Below are positions 32,040 through 43,614 of a stretch of 64,000 nt of DNA, in pieces. The notes under the pieces are model-generated. The model did no database searches, had not been told where the DNA came from, and saw only the letters and a list, made by a program, of their open reading frames with translations. The DNA comes from Bemisia tabaci (taxonomy: Eukaryota; Arthropoda; Insecta; Hemiptera; Aleyrodidae), in NCBI RefSeq assembly GCF_918797505.1, contig NC_092797.1:1426001-1490000 (forward strand), in the 5' to 3' direction. Position 1 is the stretch's first letter. Each line of letters starts with the position of its first letter. The translations under genes and the position numbers were made by a program.

Positions 32040-32640
32040 TGGAGGAGAGGGGGGGGGGACGCCCCCGAGTGGCCTCACAGCAGAGCCGATAAAAACAATC
32101 AGCGACGCGCTGTTGCCGGATCGTGCTGATTTAAATAGCAATTTTACCTATTTGGCCTGTATTTTCCGAATAATACAGAATTACTATTTTTCGCTTACCC
32201 GTAAAACCACCTATCTGCATAGGAAACATGAAAGTAGAGGAGGAGAAGGGGAACAGGTTGCAAAGGAAAAATAAGGAGAAAAAGAAGGAGATTCAACGGT
32301 AATAAAGAGAAAGAAAAGATAATGAAAGAAAAGGAAGAGCAAGAATTAGAATAAAATAATACCAAGAAAAAGAGAGAGGGAGGAGAGAAAAAAGGGGAAG
32401 GAAGATTCAGAAATGAAAATATAGAGCAGGGGGAGGAAAAAAAAGAGAGCAGTAGGAAGAAGAGAGAAGAAGAAGAGAGATAAAGGAAGAAAGAATGAGA
32501 GTAATCAAAATAAGGAAGAGAAGCAATGGAAAGAAGTACAGCAAAAAAGAAGAGGAAAAAGAAATTATAACGATGAAGAAAAAGAAGAAAGAATAAGGGG
32601 CGAAGAAGAGGAAGAAGAAAGAGGCGACATTTGCCTGCCT
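32040..32640 (+). repeat. GA-rich tract region, possible family P copy 3
   Basis: A GGGGGGGGGACGCCCCC segment (about 32051-32067) precedes a long purine-dominated stretch (32230-32625) of AAGAAGAGAGAA-type sequence. Layout recalls family P (G run, then purine tract). Confidence 0.6.
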
Positions 32641-32859
32641 ATTAACATTAATAGCACATACGTTGTTTTTAAAATGAGTCTACAATATTAGTTCTCTATT
32701 GGGAAATGTAGTGCATTTAAAGCCACGTAAAATACCCCCATTTTATGGAAAACATGACAACGTTGCAGCGACAGAGCGAGGCGCGCGGACCGCGGAGCAG
32801 AGACAACTCCTCCGTCATCTCGGACATATTAATGCCCGCTCATCGCCGCATTGAGCATT

Positions 32860-33010
32860 CGCATTCGCAGCTTGAATCACGGGCAATCGATATATTCCCA
32901 TTTGAGACTATCGTGACGGATCGATTATTCATGTACACCCTGACAATCGATCCTTTTCAATGGGTTCCAATGGCTCATAAATCGATTCATCGCCGGCCCT
33001 CGATTCGCGA
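32860..33010. mobile_element. Family D variant (decayed)
   Basis: D core landmarks in order: AATCGATATATTCCCATTTG, GGATCGATTATTCATG, ATCGATCCTTTTCAATGGG, AAATCGATTCATCG. Ends lost. Confidence 0.5.
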
Positions 33011-33235
33011 CTGACGACTGACCTCAAGCTGGTACCCGAGCGAGGCGATGCCGTTCGTGTCCGCTGCCGCCGCTAAAGCCAAGTTCACGCGTTCAAAATT
33101 ATGAAGTACATAAGTTGATATTATGAGAAAGGTGTGGAAAGTAGAGTGGTCCCTCGGAGACCCTTACGGCCATTGGCGGGCCCAGAGCGTTTATCCATTT
33201 GAACCTATGCAAGCTAATCGATTCTTGGAGGCACC

Positions 33236-33793
33236 AGGGACAGGACGCGATGAATCGTATTCGATAGTGGTTCGATGTATCGTTCGGTTCAAAACAACAG
33301 AACATAACCTCAAACCAAAATTTTAGAACATTTGTCAGAGAAGCTGAAAATGAGAAATTTCGTAGCGATTTCAGTACTCTATGCTAATTAGTACTCATAC
33401 GAATCAAAAATCTATCACAAAAAACCCGTTCCGTCAAAATACTCAATTGACTTTTGAGGCATGTGTTTTGTTTTGAACCAATCGATATCGATACAATCTC
33501 ACCCGTTTGATGTATCAAATACGATAAGTGAGATTGTATTGATATCCATTGGTTCAACATGTAAACATAGGCTCTAAAGTCAACTTAGAAATCTGAGGGA
33601 GCGGGTCTTTTGTGATGGATTTTCTAATGTTTTCAGTACTAAATTGCAATGAAAAGTGAAATTATAAAGAATTTTCTCATTCTAGCTTCTCCTACTTAAA
33701 TCCTAAAATTTTTGTTCGAGGTCATGTTCTATTGTTTTGAACCAAATGATAACATCGAACCACTATCGAATACGATCCATTGGCTCTCTGGTG
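33236..33793. mobile_element. Family L long foldback element
   Basis: Two arms of about 270 bp, inverted around about 33510. The outer part has ATCGTATTCGATAGTGG / CCACTATCGAATACGAT. A middle block is TTCAAAACAACAGAACATAACC and complement. The inner block is TTGAACCAATCGATATCG...AATCTCAC and complement. Arms are imperfect, so it is old. A one-arm fragment lies at 10197-10297. Confidence 0.7.
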
Positions 33794-34778
33794 GAATAAT
33801 GATCCTTACGACTGTTTCGTCTGAAACAAAGTAAATACAGCGAACTTATGGTTTTCTTAGAAGTCTCGTTTTCATGCAAATGAGACAATTATGCTGTTTT
33901 AACTGCATCGGTGATTTTATCTAAATCGGATAACACGACTTTTGAAGAGGGCTCGATTTTGAAAATTTGAGAGTTGCGGCTTTCTTCGCCATCACGTTAG
34001 CGCTAAGAATACACTGCGGTACTGCGGTAGTGTCATGCGTTGAGGTCAGTTTGCTTTCCTTAGAAAAAAAGAAGAAAAAGGCTTGAATTTGGATTTAGGG
34101 ACTCTGCAATCGAGTTAGAGATAATGTCCCTTTCATTTCTTTTTCAATATATATAACACTTAGATGTGACGATCTCCCTTCCACTCCCTTCTTTTTTCCC
34201 TTTGCATGAGGAGGGATTTCATTTGAAGGTTTGAACTTTCTTTCATCGCACTTGAATTATTCCAACTGGAAAAGCTAAATGAGCTCGTGCAAAGCCTATA
34301 CGAGCGACTGTTCATTTACAATAGACGATTTGTTCGAAATCACTGATTGTGAGTGTAGATTGTTCGTTTGCAAGGACTCGAGTCAGAGTCGGATGCGCTA
34401 GCGTCATTTAGAGCTCATTGAGTCCACAAAAAGCTCGTTGCAGAAAAGACCGCATGCAAGGTCCCTACGATTTGCCATTAACCTTCCAGTCTTCCGTACA
34501 ATTTAGCCGGCTCCACCAACCACGATTCTACGGGACAACACACTTCCGAGCACTCAAAATATTAACATTTTCCGTATCCAGCAACTTGGTATAGTTATTT
34601 TTGGTTTTTTTCCCCTCCTGGTTTTATGGCTTTGTGTCTAACACCTTCAGTCAACTTTAGACTATGACATCCAGGGATTTAGGCACATCCATGCTCCAGG
34701 CTTTTCAAATTTTCAGGGATTAGGGCCGAGTAAAATCGGTTGCAGCAGATCTACTCGTCAATGCCGTGAAAATTAAAC
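33794..34778. other. Unassigned intergenic sequence
   Basis: No gene recognised. Part of 34650-34778 is probably the 3' body of the tRNA-derived element that follows on the minus strand. Confidence 0.35.
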
Positions 34779-34850
34779 GCCACTACCGGGATTCGAACCC
34801 GGGGCCTACTGACGTGGAGTCGGACGCGCTGACCACTAGGCCAACCTGGC
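34779..34850 (-). mobile_element. tRNA-derived SINE head or tRNA pseudogene
   Basis: Read on the minus strand, the 72 bases contain an A box (TGGCCTAGTGG) and a perfect B box (GGTTCGAATCC, 34789-34799) with the T-stem CCGGG / CCCGG. The acceptor stem pairs only about 4 of 7 positions and the anticodon arm does not fold as a standard 5-bp stem with 7-base loop. I therefore call it tRNA-derived, likely a SINE promoter region, not a working tRNA. Its body would extend toward 34650. The + strand frame 34766-34951 is its artefact. Confidence 0.65.
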
Positions 34851-34900
34851 CAGCTTGGTATTATAGACCAATGGAAATTAATCGGTTCTCGAAGGGGCCA

Positions 34901-35171
34901 GCGGGCCGATTATTGAAACTGATGAACAAAGCTATAGATAAAGAAGAGTAAAGGGATATGGAGGGATCCTTTTGGTGAAAGCGGGTGGTTGCAACGGACA
35001 AAGGAGGCAAGTAATAGACTGACAACCCACGAGAGACCTTATAGTTGGTCCATTATTTTCTCCCTTAGTCCCTTAAGAACCACCCATATCAACTGCAATA
35101 GGATCCCTCCATACGCCCTAGGTCTTATTTGTCTACAGCTTTGTCCATCAAACCCAGTAATCAGTCCGCAG
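34901..35171. mobile_element. Family U inverted-repeat element, copy 2
   Basis: Starts GCGGGCCGATTATTGAAACTG and ends CCAGTAATCAGTCCGC. Contains GCGGGTGGTTGCAACGGAC and, inverted, CCTCCATACGCCC, as in 17066-17340. Confidence 0.6.
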
Positions 35172-35189
35172 GTCGCCAGGTACTCTGAT

Positions 35190-35245
35190 AAGAATCGATT
35201 AATCAACACAGGTTTAAATGGAGCAAAACTAGTGTTGCCAACCTG
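35190..35245. mobile_element. Family E right-end fragment
   Basis: AAGAATCGATTAATCAACAC, GGTTTAAATGGAGCAAAAC and AGTGTTGCCAAC are E-type right-arm motifs without a left arm. Confidence 0.45.
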
Positions 35246-35332
35246 TTAGATCCGCCTCTGCACCAACTTTTAGAACGCGGTCTTCGAACGTTCGAACGTT
35301 GAACAATTTTCCCCGTTAATATATTCTTAGCA

Positions 35333-35627
35333 GAGTTGCCACAGAATTTAGAAAATAAAATTCCCTGACATTTCACTGATTCCCCTGACACATTCTGACG
35401 CAATTCCCTGACAATTGAAGATACGCCAGATGGTTCAGACGGCAAAATTAAAATAGATTTCAGGCAAAATTTGTTGTTCGAAACCTTAGACCCATTCTAG
35501 AAAGCACATAAAGGTGATTTAACAAATTTTCCCTGTTTTTTTTTCATTTTCCCTGACATTTCCCGGTTTTCCCTGACTTTTTAAAATTCCTTGATATTTC
35601 CCCGTTTTCCCTGACTGTGGCAACCCT
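35333..35627 (+). mobile_element. Family C element, best-preserved copy
   Basis: Starts AGTTGCCACAGAATTTAG and ends CTGACTGTGGCAACCCT, so the outermost bases form a short inverted repeat (GTTGCCACA / TGTGGCAAC). The interior holds seven or so TTCCCTGAC-type units and the CATTCTAGAAAGCACATAAAGG block. Useful as the window's reference copy. Confidence 0.8.
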
Positions 35628-36392
35628 GTCCTAGATGTATAGGGTGATCAACCGTCTTGCTTTTGGCTTCTTGTCATGCTGAAATGTATGTCCTGCTTTT
35701 ATTAAAAAGCGTCCTGCTTGCCTTGCTTTGCACTGTCACAGGAACTTCCATGTTTTCCAAATGAAATTGAAAATAATTTGAGAATGAAAGGAAAATAAAA
35801 AAAATTTCTACCCACGCACCAACACTGGTATTATGCATGCGTCGTTGCCAATCCTATGTCTCGACAAAACGCGAAGGAAAAGTTCCGTGCATCCTGAGGG
35901 GGAGGGGAAGTCAAAATCGAGAAAAAATTGTACGCAAAAAATTATGGTGCCTTGTGTTTTTTGAAGGTATGGAACCCGCCCCAAAAAATCCCGCTGGAAA
36001 TTTTTGACAAGTTGATCGCCCTACTTCCCGCGGAAGTGTGCGAATAATCTCCCTTGAAATTTTCAGACGCTCTAAATAAAATTGCGAACGAAATTCTATA
36101 GACAATAAAGGCAAATATTCACAAGCTACTCACGAAAATCGAAGGAAATTTGGCAGCGACGGCGCGGCGATGGTAACCGAGCGAAGGGCAAATATAATTG
36201 TGAGAGAATTTTGCCTCCGAAATTAGTCACGTGATCACGTGTGCGATCAGTTTTTTAATTAATAAAATTGGTTGCAGTTGAATTCCTTGGATGCATGAGA
36301 AAAAAGAAGTTCTTAAATCGACGATTGGAGAAGGCAAAAACGCAACTCCGAATTTAATGATGCAAATCTCCGCTCCTGTTTTTTTTTTTATT
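35628..36392. other. Unassigned, with a decayed A-like right half
   Basis: 35640-35760 repeats CTTGCTTT/CTGCTT motifs. About 36045-36160 resembles a family A interior and right arm (TTTTCAGACG, ATCGAAGGAAATTTGGCA) without the terminus. Confidence 0.35.
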
Positions 36393-36516
36393 TGGACGTA
36401 TTTCTATCAAACGGAACTATGTGCATTAAGACATGGGCCCTGAGCCCCATAAGAATATATGCATAACAGGGCTAACGTCATAATGCACATAGTTCCGTTT
36501 AACAGAAATGCGTCCA
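36393..36516. repeat. Family K hairpin, copy 4
   Basis: Arms TGGACGTATTTCTATCAAAC and GTTTAACAGAAATGCGTCCA; inner GGAACTATGTGCATTAAGAC and complement. Sister of 27937-28066. Confidence 0.75.
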
Positions 36517-37008
36517 TTGATCCGACAAATTTCGTGAAAACAACCTAACTATTTTTGCGGAGGACTGTGTACGTAAGCTAGAATTTCTTTTGACTCGATC
36601 CAACGGTCTATTTGACTAGACTTATCTTAAGAATGAGAACAGAATATCAACATTTTCAAAACCACAGTTTGATTATTTTCCGCTCCAAACGGAAAAGACG
36701 CGATGCGTGAAAATTCTCCTTTTCCGGGAACGCAGCTTTTCCTGGGCCTTTGGGTAATTTTCTTTTACTTTTCCCGGTTTCCAAATGATCGTGGATACCC
36801 CGTACTTCGCCGCAGATGATCCGAATTCCCTAGCCCTCCAGAGCAGTGCTGCCATTTCCTGAAATTAATTCAGAATTTTGGAACTTGGGCAATTTCTCGG
36901 AATCTTTAAACTCCCCGGATCATCCCAAAATTTCCAGCTATTTTCGTTATTTTTTCGGAATTTCGGGGTTCTTTGTCAGGTTGACCGATTTTTTTTTTAA
37001 TCCAAGAT
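36517..37008. other. Unassigned sequence
   Basis: No gene or defined repeat recognised; TTCCCGG-type motifs near 36715-36780 and 36890-36920. Confidence 0.3.
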
Positions 37009-37131
37009 GATATTTGCTCAAATTAGAAAATTTTTGCTCTAATTTGATGATTTTTGCTCAAATTAGATGATATTTGCTCAAATTAGATGATTTTTGCTCA
37101 AATTGGAAGATTTTTGCTCAAATTTGACGAT
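37009..37131 (+). repeat. 20-bp tandem repeat, six units
   Basis: Consensus ATTTTTGCTCAAATTAGATG repeated about six times with small variation (ATATTTGCTC, TTTGACG). Confidence 0.8.
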
Positions 37132-38474
37132 CTTTGGGACTGAATCCGGGCGTAATTTCGGGATTTTTTCTCGAATCTTTTGAAAATTGGGATTATTTGC
37201 GGGAAGCCGGGAATCTGTGGTAAAATAAAACGGGAGCACTGCCGGGAGGTTGGGAAGAGAAGCGGAGGAGATAATGGTGGGTACGTACCTAGGAAGAACG
37301 GAATCCTTCTCGGGGAGGGGTGGGAGGCGGCACTGGGCACTTTTTCCGGGAGGCACACTTAAACGCCGAGAAAATAACTCATATTCCAATTGGACAGGGA
37401 GGAAACGGCGAGATTGAGCGGGAAGCATTGATTAGTAACTGTAAATCGGAAGGAGCCAACTGGGAATCGGGGAATCGGACTGATCGGTGATCGGTGGACT
37501 GATAGGAGGGAAGCTTGGATGGTCGGCGCCGAGGAAAGAGGTCAGGGCGAGGAATATCGGTGGGCAGAAGTAGATAGACAACTGAAAGCTACGTCGTCGA
37601 CAACGACCGCCCTCGCCCCCTGGCACTTCCTACCGCTAGCCACGCTAGCCACGCTGGGGTTGGCAGATTGTAGCCCTGCAACCGCCACATCCTCCACATT
37701 AGACTCATTAACCCACTACGTCTACGACAGAAGTTTAAATTACATCGGGTGTCTTTAGATTCGGGGTAGGGGGTGGGGGGTTGGTCACTGACCTTTCCAG
37801 GTTTCCCTCTACTGAAATGAGCAAAATTCTGGCAGAAAAACCGATGAAGAACTGGAGGATGACAGAAAAAGCCAAGTGCATTTAGCTAGGACATTCCAGC
37901 TATTATACATAAGAATCACTTTACGGCCCTTTCAGAAAAATTTCCGAGCGTTCTTGGATAAAGGATAAGAGAAACAAAAATACGCTCATTTTCCCGGAAA
38001 AATAGGCATTTCTGGGAGATGGAAGCCCCAGAAAAAAAGACCATTTTTGGATTCAACATCCAAATCACACCATAACAGACCTACCTGACACCTATAACAA
38101 TAAGATTAGACTTGCGGTGTGCGAAAAATGTCGCAAAAACACCGAAAATAGCAAAAAACGCCAAGGAAAATCGGCTTTTCCCGGCACAACGGAGTGCATT
38201 TCCGGATTGAGCAACTCAACATGCGCATTAGAGTCACATTTTTCTGTCATTTTTCGTCAGTCTGCGTGTTCGGCGCGCTAAAATTTCCACAATGCGCAAT
38301 ATTGGGTCAGCAAATTTCCAACTGAAATTTGTCGACGCAGCTTGCAACCGCGTGGTAAAATTGTCAAACTTCAGCGAAAATCACTGCCCTGTCTAAACGT
38401 GCGCACCTGTTTCAATGGTCCCGTCGTTATACTCAACTCAATCTAGGGAACGTGGAAACGTTATCTTGTCCATT
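37132..38474. other. Unassigned intergenic sequence
   Basis: 37230-37740 is relatively GC-rich with several short frames; none has a domain or consistent splice sites. GCTAGCCACGCTAGCCACGC at 37635-37654 is a tiny direct duplication. 37760-38460 is AT-rich and featureless. Confidence 0.3.
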
Positions 38475-38727
38475 CTGCCGTGCTAAGGAAAAACGCCGTA
38501 TAAACCTTCAGGCGTTGCCAAATTTCCTTTGATGAAATGTGAATTTCCTTGTAAACTCATCGATGTTCCTCTTCCGAGTTTTCAAAGGATTTCCTTTATA
38601 ATTTCATCTAAAGAGTCTGAAAATTTCAAGGAAAAATATTCATAGTTTTCCTCAAAAATAAGCATATTATCGAAGGAAATTCGGCAACTCTCGAATGTTC
38701 ATACGGCGTTCTTCCTTAGCACGGCAG
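38475..38727. mobile_element. Family A MITE, copy 8 (well preserved)
   Basis: Left CTGCCGTGCTAAGGAAAAAC, right TTCTTCCTTAGCACGGCAG. Exact flanking duplication CATT (38471-38474, 38728-38731). Good reference copy. Confidence 0.85.
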
Positions 38728-39521
38728 CATTGTTGGTTGGGTTAGAACTTGGCTAATTTCAAGTCATAGTCAAGGGTGATTAATATAAACCTCTGGCAAC
38801 TCCGCTGTGGCCTTATGGAGCTGGAACCGCTAGCCGACGGAATGCATTAGTAGTTTTTAGAGTATGGCAAAAATATGGTAGGGAGGAGGGAGAGGAGGTG
38901 GGAGAAAAGGCAAACTAGTATTTCAGAATTGATGAATGGTGGGGAGCGGGGACGGTTATTAATATGTAGTCGACTGGTATGGTCACTTCCAAAAATTCAC
39001 TCTCTTTACCTCCTTTCGTTAGATGTAGCTCGGTACATAGTCCGTTGACTAAGACCCAAAAATGGCAAAAACCTTGCACTTTTTGATTGGAATATTCCGC
39101 TTTCAGGGCTCATTGATGGTACCCTCGGGAGTAATTCTGGAAGGGGCAACACTCTGAGACCCGCGACTGGAGCAAGATGGCGGCCGTTAAAGTTCACCGT
39201 TTTGGGTTTTTTCTAAGCGCTGTCCCTCGGTTGCTACTGATCCGATTTTGATCAACTTTTTTTTTTGGATGAAAGGTAATTTCCAGGAGAACAATTTTAT
39301 TTCTCATCAATTTTTCTATTGGACTTATTTTATTTTTCTAAGTTGGGCTTTGAAATTAGGACTAACATTTTTCAAATTTTGGGAAATTTCAGGGTCAAAT
39401 AACTTTTTGACGGGCGAGAAAATGAATATGTTGCCTATTCTAACGGAGCCGTAGAATTGTCTGACCTCTAATTTGATACCAAAAAAATTCTCGTGTAATA
39501 ATAAATAAGATCGTGAGAGGA
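38728..39521. other. Unassigned sequence
   Basis: No gene or repeat boundary recognised. Confidence 0.3.
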
Positions 39522-39784
39522 ATTGGATTTCATTTTGCAAAAAGGAACCACTAGCATTGCAATGTTGCTAAGATTGTGCCACTTCTTTTGTCTCGGAGGA
39601 AAAACCCGATTATCCATTAATAGTTTCTATTTTACTCGCTAAAAACTGTAAATTTAAGGCACAAATTACCATCTAAATTTCATAGTTTTTCACGATTTCC
39701 GCAATTTTATTGCAAAAGATGAAGTTGCACAATCTTAGCAGCATTGCAATGCTAGTGGTTCCTTTTTGCAAAATGCAATCCAAT
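39522..39784. mobile_element. Family T inverted-repeat element, copy 1
   Basis: Arms ATTGGATTTCATTTTGCAAA...GGAACCACTAGCATTGC and its complement GCAATGCTAGTGGTTCC...TTTTGCAAAATGCAATCCAAT, each about 60 bp. A related, shorter pair is at 47696-47836. Confidence 0.7.
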
Positions 39785-39823
39785 TTAAGTGTTGCGCGCT
39801 TCGCGCCAAGCGGAGGCCAATAC

Positions 39824-40070
39824 TCCCGTGCCAAGGAACAACGGCGTATGAGCCAGCAGCCGTTGCTAGATTTCCTTCGATAAATCACCAAGTTTCACAA
39901 AAATGTATCGATATTGCTCTTCCGAGTTTTCAAAGTATTTCCTCCATAATTTCACCCGGAGAGTCTGAAAATTTCGAGGACAAATATTCATGATAACTTC
40001 CCTTGAAAATATGCATTTTATCGAAAGAAATTTGGAAACTTTCGAATGTTTTTCCGGCGGTCTACCTGAG
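39824..40070. mobile_element. Family A MITE, copy 9 (right end decayed)
   Basis: Left CTCCCGTGCCAAGGAACAACG; the right arm survives as TATCGAAAGAAATTTGG...TTTCCGGCGGTC and loses the terminus. Confidence 0.65.
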
Positions 40071-40302
40071 CGTAACGTTTTGGAACCTCCACTGCCAAGC
40101 ATCTCAGTCTCACGGATGCTTGCAGGATATAAACGCTGATAATGTTACGTTAAAGAGAATCGATATAAATCCTTTCATTTTAATTTTTGGCATGGAAAGA
40201 GGTCATTTCAACCCTGAAATGAGACTCAATTTTGCAATACCAACTCGCGTTCCTGGCTCATCTAAAAACCACTTATCTTCATGGAGAAACTTATGGCGCA
40301 CA

Positions 40303-40533
40303 CTGCAATGCTAAGGAAAAACGCCGCATGAGCATCTGAATGTTGCCAAATTTCCTCTCTCAAAGTAGGTGTTTCTGAAGAAAGGTAAGGATACTTTTCC
40401 TTGCGATTTTCAGATATTTTGGATCTAAGAAGGAGCTTCTCTGAAAAGTCAGAAGAAAAGCATTAACATATTTTCCCGAAAGTTGTTAAGTGGTCGAGGG
40501 AAACTCGGCAACGCCTGAAGGCTTATATTGCAT
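40303..40533. mobile_element. Family A MITE, copy 10 (right end decayed)
   Basis: Left CTGCAATGCTAAGGAAAAACG; right arm GGGAAACTCGGCAACGCCTG then decays at GGCTTATATTGCATG. Confidence 0.65.
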
Positions 40534-40623
40534 GTTTGAAATGAGCCAAAAATAATGATTCTTCATTGAAAATTGGCTTAAATTAGAAGTGGGGAAAGGA
40601 AAGATCGGGAATCGATCAATAGT

Positions 40624-40902
40624 CAGGGTGTCTACTAAAACAGGCTGACCAAAAATCAGTACTTTTTCAGTACATTTCCAAGAAATTCAGTACCTGACCT
40701 CCTCAACAGAAAAATTCAGTACTTTTTCAGTTCTCTTATTAGACGAAATTCGAAAAAATTGAATTTCTCGCTCAAATTGCGACAAAACTGACAAAAAAAT
40801 AAAAAGAAATTCTGGAGCTTCTTACGGAATTTCCGTACTTTTTCAGTACTTCCGGATCGCCCTTAAAAAACCAGTACTATTTCCGGACTTGTTGACACCC
40901 CG
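40624..40902. mobile_element. Family Q element, copy 2
   Basis: Ends CAGGGTGTCTACT and TTGTTGACACCCCG; interior TCAGTACTTTTTCAGTAC and CTTCCGGATCGCCC match copy 1. Confidence 0.7.
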
Positions 40903-41172
40903 ATAGTAGGTCCATTGGTGAGAACGGTAATGTTTTCGGATGTGACTCTTGTCACATCTTCCTCAGTTCTCGTCATACACCAATATATGCATCTTACGTG
41001 CTCGAGCTTATGTAAAGCAATGACACTAATGAGACAATTTTCTGGGGAGAAAAAAAGAGTGCTTTCGGCGAAAATCGATAGATTCCAAAAAGCGTTCGAA
41101 AATGCTGAATGCCATCAACAGGATGAACTGCAGACTTTGAGAAACAGTCTCCTCCGTGACTATGAAATAATT

Positions 41173-41425
41173 AGACCGCGTTGAGCAGAAAGGAACCAAA
41201 CCACATCACCTGTTGCCAAATTTGATTGGACAATTTAATTTTTTACATGAAAAGGGTAGTGCGGATTTTTGGGCAAATTTCAGTGAATTGTCTGCATTGT
41301 GCGCAGCAAATTCCTTAACATTTTTAAAGAAATCCGCACAAACGTTCTCTTGTAAAAAACTAAATTGTCCAGTTTAGTTTGGCAATAGTTGATGTGGCTT
41401 GGTTCCTTTCTGCTAAACGCGGTCC
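41173..41425. mobile_element. Family B MITE, copy 2
   Basis: Left AGACCGCGTTGAGCAGAAAGG, right CCTTTCTGCTAAACGCGGTCC. Flanked by AATT on both sides (41169-41172, 41426-41429). Arms extend about 70 bp through ACCACATCA and CAATTTAATTTT. Confidence 0.75.
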
Positions 41426-43142
41426 AATTATCCCATCATTAATTTGATGTAAGAGCCGTTAACTTCCTATATTTGCGTTTGCCTCCCCGCCCGTCTATGA
41501 GACGTTTTACGGATACGTCTTTCGGTGTAATGCGCTCTTAACGCCCGTAAAAATCGGGGAAGCAACACTCACTGCACCAGCGATATTAAAATAATACGCT
41601 TGTCAGGCGATTTTTCTCTGTGTGATCCAGCGATCAACCCGTAACATGCCATGCCACAGTGACCGAATGATACTGGATTATTTTGTACTCGAACTAATAT
41701 CCTACCTTTCTCCTCGACAAGAAAGATAGAAAAATCTTACCAGCGGCCAGCGGCATTGTTACTTCCGGCAATACTCAAGCAACTTTACTCATTTTCCCAC
41801 CCGATTGCAATATTAAGCGATGAACAATGGTAGCCGCAACGCGTTTGGGCAATAATCGTAAAAAAAAAAAAAAAATAGCAGAGCTTATATCATCATACTA
41901 CAGATAAAAGTTAAATCTTGCCAATGGGATTATTAATACTTTCTGTGGGTAAATGGGAGTAGAGACACCATTATTACAGGGGTGCGAAAATTGTCTTTTG
42001 GCCAAGCGTTTCACGCGACTCGAGACTTTTTTCCTCACTCAGGTCCTTAAACTGACCTCACTTTCCAATTTATTTATTTAGTGTATATAGATTTAATTTC
42101 ATTTATTATTATTTTTTTATTTGATTTTCGGCTCTTCACCTTTGAATATTTCATCGAAACGTTTTTCGAAAAATCGAAAAGATTGATAAAGCGTCGGAAT
42201 TTTTTCAGGAAATTTTTTTTGGTGTTGTTTCGTATGAAAATTTCCTCACTTGTCACACGATCCGCTGATCACAGGATTGGGCAAATTTTGCACTCCTAAG
42301 TTATAACTAATGCTAACAATATTTCTAACAATGTTTCTGCGTGAAAAGTCTCCAACACATGCTCAAGATGCAGTTCCAGAACGTATGTACAGGTAAAAAG
42401 TAATGTTTCAGAGTATTCAATGTATTTTGCCAAAAATACAATTCAATGTTGCTCTGCCACTGTCCAAAAATGTTGCAGACCGGTGCAAAAACAGCATGTG
42501 GCAATATTGCTTCGTCAACCTACGGCGACACGCTGCTGTTCTACATGCAGCAACAAAATGATTCCGCTGTACCTTGGCAATATCTTTGCAATGTTCTTGA
42601 AACATTGCTTTTCTGAATCGTTGTAACCACAAGAATTAATTTAGAACTGACTAAGTACATCAGAATCGGAGTTAAGAAAATGCTACACTTCGATTAGGAT
42701 TTGGTCACTCTTAGTGCATTTTTCTCTGTCAAGATTGGCCTAAGGTTGTGCAGTGCGATAGGTTTTGCAGAGTGATGGGATTGCCACAATCTGATTGTCA
42801 AAATATACTTCCATAATCTGAGAGACTTTCCAGTAACCACAACTAATATGCAGGTTAAACAGGCACGAACCTTGCTCAGTGAATGATTTCCCTACACGAT
42901 CGAATGATAGATTGGTGCTACAGACTTCTGAGCTTGGTAGATAAAGATCTTGAAAGCCTCTGCCTGGCAGTTGGAGACTTCATCCATGTACCTACTACTT
43001 ACTTCAGACATTACACTTATGGGTGCAAAGATGTGTGCAAAATTCCTATTTTTGCCCTCCTAAGGTGAAGTGGCTGTAAAGCTGGCTCTATGATCCAGGC
43101 TGGTGGTTCAGAGAGGACTGAGGGTAATGGAGCAGTAAGCCA
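41426..43142. other. Unassigned intergenic sequence
   Basis: No gene recognised. 42060-42240 is very AT-rich; A run at 41862-41875. 42415-42630 contains weak inverted motifs (CAATGTTGC / GCAATGTT) that may be a decayed hairpin. Confidence 0.3.
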
Positions 43143-43266
43143 TGCTGCCATGTTATAAAAGAGAGGCGTTCGAGGAGTTTGGGATGAGCCTTGAGACACA
43201 CAAGAGTGTGCTAACTGTGGCTCATACAGAAATGCACTTACAACTCTCTTCTGTAACATGGCAGCA
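43143..43266. repeat. Short hairpin element
   Basis: Arms TGCTGCCATGTTATAAAAGA and CTCTTCTGTAACATGGCAGCA, about 23 bp each with one or two mismatches; 124 bp in total. Single copy here. Confidence 0.6.
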
Positions 43267-43368
43267 AACAACAGGTAAGTAACTCAAACAGGTAGTTATC
43301 GATGTAGCAGTTGCCAGACAGCTTCATGCGCAAAAACTAGAGTTGTGATGAACGAACCTCCTCTATAT

Positions 43369-43614
43369 GGAACCAGTTTATCAGAAAGGAACCAACCCAC
43401 ATTTTCGAAAATATTGAGTTAAGAATGTATTCGAGATTCACTAACAGTATATTTTCTCCTGAGAACTGAAAGTCGAGAAACAGAAGTTAGTTTGTGAAGA
43501 GAGGGGTTAAAGTTTATTTTCTACACTGCGCCTTATGCAGGAATAAAACTTCAAACCTCTTTTTCTCAGTTCCAAGTTAATGGGGGGGGTGGTTTCTTTC
43601 TGATGAACTCAGTC
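43369..43614. mobile_element. Family B-related MITE, copy 3
   Basis: Left GGAACCAGTTTATCAGAAAGG, right GTTTCTTTCTGATGAACTC, followed by AGTCC. The interior inverted pair TAAGTTTATTTTC-type motifs differ from copies 1 and 2, so it is a diverged subfamily. Confidence 0.5.

Noticed and set aside
34779..34850. Functional tRNA gene
   Set aside because: Acceptor and anticodon stems do not pair properly despite good A and B boxes.
34766..34951. Small + strand protein with RDSNPGPTDVESDALTTRP
   Set aside because: This is the antisense translation of a tRNA-derived sequence, a well-known annotation artefact.
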